The notes under the pieces: model-generated
What the model was told of the DNA's origin: nothing
The model's database searches: none
What the model saw: only the letters and a program-made list of their open reading frames with translations
Part shown: positions 33,381-40,281 of the stretch, piece by piece
How the letters are laid out: every line of letters begins with the position of its first letter
How positions within the stretch are numbered: position 1 is the stretch's first letter
Made by a program: the position numbers and the translations under genes
Origin: Oceaniferula marina
Lineage (GTDB): Bacteria > Verrucomicrobiota > Verrucomicrobiia > Verrucomicrobiales > Akkermansiaceae
Direction of reading: 5' to 3'
DNA: 64,000 bases
Assembly: GCF_013391475.1 (NCBI RefSeq)
Contig: NZ_JACBAZ010000002.1
Location: 186,001-250,000, forward strand

Positions 33381-34190
33381 TTACTTGCGACGACGCAAGA
33401 TCAGAGTAACTCCACCAAGGCCGAGAAGAGCTGCGGAAGATGGTTCTGGGACGGAGGCAATCGACACATTATCGATCAGGGTCTGTCCATTAGTAGCGTC
33501 TCCGACAGTGGTGAATACCAGCCACACATTGGTATTCGCTCCAGCAGAGTTAAAGGTGTCAAGCGTGACAGACTGGCTGGCAAGATAAACACTTTCACCT
33601 CCTCCCGTAGACATTATATCACCTGTGTTTGTCACCAATCCGCTTGCCTCACTTGCATCGAAAGTTACAGAGGCCAATTCAGTAACCCATCCGGCCGTAC
33701 CTGCGGTTCCTGCAAACACGCTGACACGCACATCATTGATAAGGCTTTGAGAACTAGCAGCGCGAGCCGTCAAATCGAATGTTACTGTCATAGCAGTAAG
33801 GTCACCGATCAATCCAATATTCTGGCCCAGTTGCGCTGAATTGCCACTGGTTAACGTGCCTCCCTCAATAACAGCCCAAGTATCGAGCCCAGAGGAATTA
33901 GGAGTGTTACCGCGATAGCTGCCAAGTGCTGAAACTTTATTAGCTGAACCGTTGAGAACACCATCCCAACGGTTGATCGTGCCTTCACTGGATACTGTCA
34001 TTTCGTCATCCAATATCCCATTATTATCGCCGTTAACAGATGTATCGTCAACAGTCACAGTGCCTCCGCTACCGGTGACATCTTCAAATCCACCATTTGC
34101 CAGCACTAAAGCGCCCTGTGAAATGCTGATTGATGATGCCATCACGATGGCTGGGAATAGTAACTCTTTTTTCATCGTCTTATTTTTCAT
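33381..34190 (-). CDS. PEP-CTERM sorting-domain protein (269 aa)
   Basis: The ATG at 34190 has AGGA seven bases upstream on the minus strand and is preferred over the ATG at 34196. A signal peptide (LLFPAIVMASSISISQGA) precedes a sandwich ectodomain of about 210 residues beginning LVLANGGFEDVTGSG and ending NVWLVFTTVGDATNGQTLID, then VPEPSSAALLGLGGVTLILRRRK. The same domain is attached to the C-terminus of the next gene's sulfatase, with conserved NDV(R/K)VS, LVTN(T/V)GD, SVYL, VWLVF(T/S)T and QTLID. This implies the anchored protein and the enzyme share a ligand or bind one another. Confidence 0.9.
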   Translation of the reverse strand: MKNKTMKKELLFPAIVMASSISISQGALVLANGGFEDVTGSGGTVTVDDTSVNGDNNGILDDEMTVSSEGTINRWDGVLNGSANKVSALGSYRGNTPNSSGLDTWAVIEGGTLTSGNSAQLGQNIGLIGDLTAMTVTFDLTARAASSQSLINDVRVSVFAGTAGTAGWVTELASVTFDASEASGLVTNTGDIMSTGGGESVYLASQSVTLDTFNSAGANTNVWLVFTTVGDATNGQTLIDNVSIASVPEPSSAALLGLGGVTLILRRRK

Positions 34191-34250
34191 GATCATATCC
34201 TATTATTCGTTGTTGGTTGCGTTTTTTCTAATCCTATGCACATCCATTTT

Positions 34251-35810
34251 CTATTTGAGAGAGTTGGTGTGCATAAGCCGAAGAATTGATTTCTCAGACA
34301 GTGTGCCTTCGAAGATATAGAGCTCATCAATTTGTATTTTAAAATCCTTCTTAGGATTCACCCCGTCAGCATTATGTCCGATCGCTACGGGTGAAGCATT
34401 AGGATCCAAGGTGTTAATGACACTGTTGGGGATAGATTGTGGATAGTCAGCGCTGAGCGGCTCCTTTTTGCCATCGATAAACAAAGTGGTTTCTGGAACG
34501 CCATCCTCAGTTGAACGGTAAGAACACGCAATATGGTGCCATTGGCCATCACAAACATTTGAACCTCCAACCAAGTAACCTGTGCCAATAATTTGAACCT
34601 TTCCTCGGCCTGTATGACTCTCATCGCCTGAGATATTGATCGTCCATCGTTCCAGATCCTGATAAGACTTTAAACTTGATTTTCTATCCAAATCAAAACG
34701 ACCCCATGTCACTATACCTGATACTCCGCCTGAGGGAATCCGTTCACTACGGTACCAAAATGCGATGGTCCTAGGGCGGTCACCCGCAATTCCAGGGTAT
34801 CCTGTAAGTAATGATTTTCCCACAAGAGGTTCGATAGATAATGCTGATTCAAATCTTCCTTCCCCGAGCATCGTCAAAGCCTTGGTATCATTTTTGATCG
34901 GACGAGCTGAAGGATCTGACAGGCAATGAATGGTTCCTTCAGCTGGGAAAGCAAGATCTTCGATTTCGTCAAATGACCAGTGTAGGTAGGGTAGGGATTT
35001 GGGGAGTTTGTTCGCAAATTGATTGTTTGCGCTAGGAATGGTGCTGAGGCGGCCAATCGGGTCGATGCGGCGCGCTTGGCCGGCCGTGAGGGTGGCGGAT
35101 TCTTTGCGGATGCGTAGAGTGGTCACCTGGACCTTTCCCTTGAGCACGTGGACTTCATCGTGATCGTTTGTTTTTGCCAGCACGCCGAACTCGGTGCCGA
35201 GGTCGACGATGTTGAGGTCTCTGGTTTTCACTTGGAACCCTTCAGCCCCTTTGGGAACATGGAACCAGCCGGTGCCTTCACCGAGGTAGAGTCGGTCATT
35301 GGCATGCAGGGTGAGGTCGGCAGGAGCGGTGATGATGGATTTGACTCCGGAGGCAAAGTTGAGCTCGATGGCTCCCTGGCTGAGTTGGAGGCGTGAGCCG
35401 GGATGCATCGTCTGGCCGTTGGACTGATCTTCCGCGCCATCGTGGGTGATGGTGAAGAGCGTGCCCGGGGAGGTTTGGAAGGCGAGTGAGGGTGGCGTTT
35501 CAGGGTCGACAAAAAACAGGCGCATCAGGACTGCGGAGAGCACCAGAATGGCAGCGGCCGAGATCAGGGCGATTTTGATGGTTTTATTTTTTTGCCGTTT
35601 CAGAACGCGTTCCATGGGGACGACGTTGGTTTGCGGTAGGGTGGTGGTTTTTGCCTGACTGAGCAGGCTGTGCATCTCAGCGAGTTCGACGTAGTATTCG
35701 ACTGATTCCCGGTTGGCCAAAAGCTCCTGCTTGAGCCGGGTGAGTTCGGACTCGGAGATGGTGTGATCGAGCCAGGCTTCGATCAGGGAGGTGAGCTCTT
35801 CCTGGTTCAT
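34251..35810 (-). CDS. FecR-domain/LamG-domain membrane protein, candidate anti-sigma/sensor (519 aa)
   Basis: The cytoplasmic part (MNQEELTSLIEAWLDHTISE..LLANRESVEYYVELAEMHSL) is followed by a membrane helix (IALISAAAILVLSAVLMRLFF). The FecR barrel includes NIVDLGTEFGVLAKTNDHDE, and the LamG domain shows RTIAFWYRSERIPSGGVSGI, HHIACSYRSTEDGVPETTLF and IQIDELYIFEGTL. The middle third is nearly identical in DNA to copies 25030 and 28084, including an 84-bp stretch without mismatch (35145-35228). The start overlaps the sigma stop as ATGA (35807-35810). LamG has no catalytic residues; its role is presumably to bind an extracellular polysaccharide. Confidence 0.9.
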   Translation of the reverse strand: MNQEELTSLIEAWLDHTISESELTRLKQELLANRESVEYYVELAEMHSLLSQAKTTTLPQTNVVPMERVLKRQKNKTIKIALISAAAILVLSAVLMRLFFVDPETPPSLAFQTSPGTLFTITHDGAEDQSNGQTMHPGSRLQLSQGAIELNFASGVKSIITAPADLTLHANDRLYLGEGTGWFHVPKGAEGFQVKTRDLNIVDLGTEFGVLAKTNDHDEVHVLKGKVQVTTLRIRKESATLTAGQARRIDPIGRLSTIPSANNQFANKLPKSLPYLHWSFDEIEDLAFPAEGTIHCLSDPSARPIKNDTKALTMLGEGRFESALSIEPLVGKSLLTGYPGIAGDRPRTIAFWYRSERIPSGGVSGIVTWGRFDLDRKSSLKSYQDLERWTINISGDESHTGRGKVQIIGTGYLVGGSNVCDGQWHHIACSYRSTEDGVPETTLFIDGKKEPLSADYPQSIPNSVINTLDPNASPVAIGHNADGVNPKKDFKIQIDELYIFEGTLSEKSILRLMHTNSLK

Positions 35811-36346
35811 TGGACATCTCCTTCCAGCAGCAGACGTTTGTGGACGCAGTTACGTAACTTTGCTCGCACGCGGGAGAGTGCGGTGCGCAGGGAGTCGGGG
35901 GACCGCTTGATACGTTTGGCGTGTTGTTCGAGGGTTTTGCCCTTCGAGTACCTGACTTCGATCAGGTCGCGGTCGCTGGGTTTGAGTTTTTCCAGGCAGC
36001 GATCGAGTGCGCGTTGTCTGAGAGTGGTCTCCTTTTCCGGCCGCTGGTTCCAGACCTGGTCGATCGCCTGGATGAGCTCATCATCCATCGAGGGTGAATG
36101 GTGGCGTTTATTCGCTCGGAACTGGGATTTCACCATGTTGCGGGCAATGGCAAAGATCCACGCCTGAAAGTTACTTCCATCCTCGAAGCTGTTCATCTTC
36201 TCCCAGATGACGACATTCGTATTCTGGAGAACGTCTTCGGCATCGTCAGAGCCCGGCATGAGGGAGACGATATAGGCACGCAGAGCCGACTGGTGCTCCA
36301 GCAGCAGCTTAATAAACGTGTTGATTTCCGGTGGGTGAGAAGCCAT
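35807..36346 (-). CDS. ECF-type RNA polymerase sigma factor (179 aa)
   Basis: Region 2 reads MPGSDDAEDVLQNTNVVIWEKM with FQAWIFAIARNMVKSQFRANKRH, and region 4 reads LKPSDRDLIEVRYSKGKTLE and DSLRTALSRVRAKLRNCVHK. The frame extends upstream to a TTG at 36370, but the ATG at 36346 gives the start shared with its truncated relative at 30350-30640. The bases before both (TCATCTTTTTTGTTTAGAAAA here, allowing for small changes in the relative) are also alike and may hold the promoter. The stop overlaps the FecR/LamG start by four bases. Confidence 0.88.
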   Translation of the reverse strand: MASHPPEINTFIKLLLEHQSALRAYIVSLMPGSDDAEDVLQNTNVVIWEKMNSFEDGSNFQAWIFAIARNMVKSQFRANKRHHSPSMDDELIQAIDQVWNQRPEKETTLRQRALDRCLEKLKPSDRDLIEVRYSKGKTLEQHAKRIKRSPDSLRTALSRVRAKLRNCVHKRLLLEGDVQ

Positions 36347-36434
36347 GCCTACTAAGGTATGGATTCCCAATCACTTTTCTAAACAAAAAAGATGATAAAA
36401 AAAGCGTGGCTTCTGATTTAGGGCGCGTGGCGGG

Positions 36435-37442
36435 TCACGGTTTCAAGGGGATGATCAGGCAGCGGCCATGGTTGTAGCCTTTCCCTTTTCTGCGGGTGGA
36501 GAGGCAGAGTGCTTTGGCTTGCCCATCCTCGATGTAGAGAAAGGGACGTTCGATGCTACCGACGGTGATGGCTTTTCCGTCAGGAGATGGGAACGATTTT
36601 CCGGTGACCTTGGAGTGCTGGGCTTTGTCCCATTGGATGCCATCGGTAGAAGTGATCAGCCCGATGTAATGATGAGCATGAAAAATGGCGTAGTAGCGCT
36701 TGCGCTTGGTATCATACCAAAGGGATGCATCTTCGGTATCCATACCGGAAATCGCGGGTTGGGGCTGGATGCTGAACGGTCCGGTCGGGGTGGGGGAGGT
36801 AGCCAGGCCTTGGATGCGCTGCGGCATCGCTTGTTCAGGAGTTTTGGCTTTGATGTCCCCTTTGAGAATCATCAGATAGGAGCCATCCGGGCGTTGGGTG
36901 ACGCCGGGGTTGACGGTGATGTTGAAGACGGGCTTGGCGGGTTCGACAATCGCCTGCGTGGAGGGAACAAACGGCCCGGTAATTGATGTTGAGGTGGCGA
37001 CACCAATACGCTGGCTATCCCGGATGTGATTGCGGGATTTGCCGGGTCGGCTGGAGATAAAGTAGAGGTGCCAGGTGTCACCAAACTTTTTTAGTTTGGG
37101 GTTGTGTGCCATCAGTTCGTTCCAGTGTCCCTTGCCAGAGCCCTTGAGCAGGACCTTGAGGTGCCGGTAGGGTCCTGCCAGATCATCTGCTTGGGCGATG
37201 GCGATTTCAGATGTCGTGAGCCAGTCACCACCCTTGGTTTTCCAGCGGGAGTAGATCAGATAATAGCTGTCCCCTTCTTTGACGATGTGGCCACCCCAGG
37301 TGGCGTAACCTTCTTCTTCAAAGAAATTCGCCTGAGTAATCGGCTCGAGCTTGTCAGCGAGTTTGAGATTATCCGTTGTTTGACTCCAAGCAAGTGGTTG
37401 GAGCAGTAACACCGAAAGGAGGATGAACAAGGATCGGGTCAT
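36435..37442 (-). CDS. Secreted GH43/GH117-like five-bladed propeller glycosidase (335 aa)
   Basis: A signal peptide (SLFILLSVLLLQPLAWS) precedes blade motifs TWGGHIVKEGDSYYLIYSRW, AHNPKLKKFGDTWHLYFISS, NPGVTQRPDGSYLMILKGD and TEDASLWYDTKRKRYYAIFH. These correspond one by one to those of the 18745-19869 protein, so the two are paralogues placed at the end of different modules. Central acidic residues suited to catalysis are present in the second and fourth motifs, but the exact family (GH43, GH117 or a relative) cannot be decided by eye. It follows the SASA esterase and sulfatase of the 36-46 kb module and may act on the product after those groups are removed. Confidence 0.75.
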   Translation of the reverse strand: MTRSLFILLSVLLLQPLAWSQTTDNLKLADKLEPITQANFFEEEGYATWGGHIVKEGDSYYLIYSRWKTKGGDWLTTSEIAIAQADDLAGPYRHLKVLLKGSGKGHWNELMAHNPKLKKFGDTWHLYFISSRPGKSRNHIRDSQRIGVATSTSITGPFVPSTQAIVEPAKPVFNITVNPGVTQRPDGSYLMILKGDIKAKTPEQAMPQRIQGLATSPTPTGPFSIQPQPAISGMDTEDASLWYDTKRKRYYAIFHAHHYIGLITSTDGIQWDKAQHSKVTGKSFPSPDGKAITVGSIERPFLYIEDGQAKALCLSTRRKGKGYNHGRCLIIPLKP

Positions 37443-37512
37443 TCAACAATCATTGAACTCGCTGATGGTTTTGTCAACGATGGGCTTGGCTCCAGAAAAA
37501 GGGTGCATTCAA

Positions 37513-40263
37513 TTACTTGAGCACGACTTGATAGAAATGTTGGGCAGAGCTTGAGTGTGGCAGCGTGTAGGAGGTTTGAGATCCGACTGCTGCAGCCGCG
37601 ATATCATCGGCGACAATGTGGGACCAGTCGATGAGGTCGGTGCTGGACCGGATGGTGAAACGGGCCGTTGGGCTGGATGGCCAGGTGAGTTGGAGTGCAC
37701 CATCTCCGAGAAGGGTTTGTTCCTGTTTGAAGTAGCTGTTGAGATCGAGCGGATCCGTTCCGATTTTGGCTTCCCCTCCATCATTGATGTTATCGCCGTC
37801 GGTGTTGTCGTTGTCCGGATTGGTTTCGCCAGGGTCGACCAGGCCATTTTGATTTTTATCCTCTGTGAGGTCCGGGATGCCATCCTGATCGACATCAACG
37901 GCAGGGAGGTTAGGCAGAGCCGGAGGGACGGCCTGGTTGGTGTTTTTATTGACCGAATACTGGGCGCCCATGGCGTCAAGCTGTTGCCGGAGGTGGCGGA
38001 CCATGCTCATCAATCGTTCCGGGTGGCTGGCGGCCACGTTGTTTGATTCACCGATGTCATTGGCGAGGTTGTAGAGGGATGTGCTTCCATTGCTGTACTG
38101 GTGGATGATTTTCCAGTCGCCCTGACGCATGAGCGCAAAGTGGTCATGATTGTGCCCATGTGGGAAATGTTGGATGAACTCCTGCGGTCGGTGGGTTCCC
38201 GGAGTGGCACGGAAGTAGGGACTCAGATCGTGGCCATCGACCGGGTGGCTGTAGCTGGCTCCTGCGATGCTGGCGACCGTGGCAAACATATCTTCACAGG
38301 AAACGATATCATCCTCCCGGCTTCCGGCCGGAATGCTGAGCTGGGATTGGAATGGGTTGTTGGCATCGGGTTTTGCCCATGAGGCGATCATGGGTACGCG
38401 GATGCCACCTTCCCAATACTGTCCTTTTTTACCACGTAAGATGGGGTTGGCTGCATCACTACCGTTATCGGAATAAAAAATGACGATGGTATTTTCGGCG
38501 ACGCCGAGTTGTTCGAGATTCGTCAGAATATCCCCCAGGGATTTATCCATGCCTTCGATCAGGGTGGCGTAGGCGAGGGCGTTACCGCTGAGGCTGGGGT
38601 AGTTGGCTGTAAACCGGCTGTCTGCCTGCCAAGGAACGTGAACAGCATAATGTGCCATGTAGGCAAAAAAGGGAACGCCATCGCTGACGGACGCTGTGAT
38701 CGCTTTGTTCATTTCCAGCGTGAGGGCTTCGGAGAGGAAGGTGTCGGTGCCGTGGTATTGTTCGAGTCCCGGGACATGCCAGATGCCGGTGCCGTAATTG
38801 TTGGTGCCGAGGTAGGACCCGGGCCCTCCGGCTCCATGACCGGCGATGTTGATATCAAAGCCAATCGCTTGTGGATTACCGGCAAAGGAACTGTTGGTGC
38901 CGAAGTGGGCTTTACCGGCGTGGATGGTTCGGTAGCCGGTTTCCTGAAGGAGTTTGGGCAAGGCGATGTCACTGGGCTTCATACCCGCCATATGCCAGTC
39001 GGACGGTGATTTGAGGTGGGCGATGTTGTTGCTCCCTGTGTCTTGGGGAGTGCTGGGGTGGGTCCAGGTGGTGACATGGTGGCGGGTGGCATTCATCCCG
39101 GTCATGATCGAGACTCTGGTGGGTGAACAGACGGAGCAGGCGTAGGCAGAGGTGAACTTCATCCCCTGGGTCGCCAGCCGTTCCATGTTAGGGGTGATGC
39201 GGAGCTTGTTGGTTTGGTTGGCCGACGGCTGCGGGTCGCCTGAAGCATCATAATGAAAAGGAACCGAGGTGTCCTGCCAGCCCATGTCATCAACGAGGAA
39301 AAAAAGGATATTTGGTTTGGGAAGACCCACTCCCATCCTCAGGGTGGCGGTCGTGCTGCCACCTGTGTTACTTGCTGTCAGGGTGTAGGTGGTGGTGGAT
39401 GTGGCAGAACTCGACGTGTTGCCATCACCATCTGTGGAGAGGGAGGTAACGTCACCGATTTGCGGGGTGATGGAGATTGATGTTGCACCAGTGGTTTGCC
39501 AGCTGAGGTTGAAGGCTGTGCCGGGAGTGACGTAATAGTCGTTGGCGGAAAAGGATTCAATGCTTGGAGGAAAAACGTGGTCGTTACTGACAATTTGAAT
39601 GCCGTTCACGGCGGCGCGACCCACGCTGGAATCCATGGCGAGGGTGAAACTGCGGCTCGTGACATTTTCAAAAACGGCGAAGTTGGCATAGTTTCCGGCT
39701 CCCGTGGTCTGGACGAAGGTGCCGGAGTAGGTGCCGGAATCGTCACCGGCTTTAACCATGGCCTGGGATTCGAGGGGAGTCAGGGTGAGGGTGTGGCTGC
39801 GGTTGGATGAGTCCGTATCAAAATAGACATAGACTCGGTACCCTGGAGAGGTGAATGTGGAGTCCAGCCCGTTGATTTGCAGACCGCCACCGTCTGAGGG
39901 TTTGAAGGCGAGGTAGGAGTTCATTAGGCTACGGCTGCTGGCGCTGCCCTCTCCCTGGCTGGCTCCCGAGTAGCCGACGTAGGCGGAATTCAAGCTGGAG
40001 ATAAAGGTGGCAGCGGAGCTGTTCCCTTGGTCATCTTTGACGCTGAGGTTGCGTTGCGCCGCGGCACCGGATAGATCACCATTGTTGAACCCGATGTTAT
40101 TCCAGTGTTGGGCTGCGATCGGGATGTTGCCCGCTGCGTCTCCATTGATGATTTGGTTACTCTCTGTCGAACCAGCGTTGTTAAACAGATTGATGTTGAT
40201 GGTTTTGGCATCCACCGAGGATGCAAGGGTGCAGAGAAAAAGCAGACAAGTGATAGGTTTCAC
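37513..40263 (-). CDS. Multidomain S1-family sulfatase (916 aa)
   Basis: After the signal peptide, residues 20-226 form the sandwich domain seen in the neighbouring PEP-CTERM protein and SASA esterase (ININLFNNAGSTESNQIING...PGYRVYVYFDTDSSNRSHTL...AAVNGIQIV). Residues 232-311 are an Ig-like linker (FNLSWQTTGATSI, YTLTASNTGGSTT). The sulfatase core runs from PNILFFLVDDMGWQDTSVPF (about 316) with CSPTRVSIMTG (Cys379), HYAVHVPWQ and VIFYSDNGSD. Residues about 795-850 are a calcium-type thrombospondin-3-like repeat (DVDQDGIPDLTEDKNQNGLV, NTDGDNINDGGEAKIGTDPL), and the last 65 residues are a beta module (FTIRSSTDLIDWSHIV). It lies 18 bp behind the SASA gene. It should desulfate an extracellular glycan; the attached domains probably hold it to its substrate. 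Confidence 0.9.
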   Translation of the reverse strand: MKPITCLLFLCTLASSVDAKTININLFNNAGSTESNQIINGDAAGNIPIAAQHWNNIGFNNGDLSGAAAQRNLSVKDDQGNSSAATFISSLNSAYVGYSGASQGEGSASSRSLMNSYLAFKPSDGGGLQINGLDSTFTSPGYRVYVYFDTDSSNRSHTLTLTPLESQAMVKAGDDSGTYSGTFVQTTGAGNYANFAVFENVTSRSFTLAMDSSVGRAAVNGIQIVSNDHVFPPSIESFSANDYYVTPGTAFNLSWQTTGATSISITPQIGDVTSLSTDGDGNTSSSATSTTTYTLTASNTGGSTTATLRMGVGLPKPNILFFLVDDMGWQDTSVPFHYDASGDPQPSANQTNKLRITPNMERLATQGMKFTSAYACSVCSPTRVSIMTGMNATRHHVTTWTHPSTPQDTGSNNIAHLKSPSDWHMAGMKPSDIALPKLLQETGYRTIHAGKAHFGTNSSFAGNPQAIGFDINIAGHGAGGPGSYLGTNNYGTGIWHVPGLEQYHGTDTFLSEALTLEMNKAITASVSDGVPFFAYMAHYAVHVPWQADSRFTANYPSLSGNALAYATLIEGMDKSLGDILTNLEQLGVAENTIVIFYSDNGSDAANPILRGKKGQYWEGGIRVPMIASWAKPDANNPFQSQLSIPAGSREDDIVSCEDMFATVASIAGASYSHPVDGHDLSPYFRATPGTHRPQEFIQHFPHGHNHDHFALMRQGDWKIIHQYSNGSTSLYNLANDIGESNNVAASHPERLMSMVRHLRQQLDAMGAQYSVNKNTNQAVPPALPNLPAVDVDQDGIPDLTEDKNQNGLVDPGETNPDNDNTDGDNINDGGEAKIGTDPLDLNSYFKQEQTLLGDGALQLTWPSSPTARFTIRSSTDLIDWSHIVADDIAAAAVGSQTSYTLPHSSSAQHFYQVVLK

Positions 40264-40281
40264 GGGAAATAAATGGTTAGA

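Noticed and set aside
34251-35810. Possible classification of the FecR/LamG proteins as iron-dicitrate regulators
   Set aside because: Only the FecR-type barrel is shared; no FecA-like receptor or iron genes are nearby, while LamG domains and glycan-degrading neighbours point to polysaccharide sensing.
37750-37860. Asp/Asn-rich repeats that could suggest a calcium-binding adhesin or dockerin
   Set aside because: The spacing (DNDNTDGDNINDG) fits thrombospondin-3-like repeats; no paired dockerin F-hand motifs or cohesin gene were seen.
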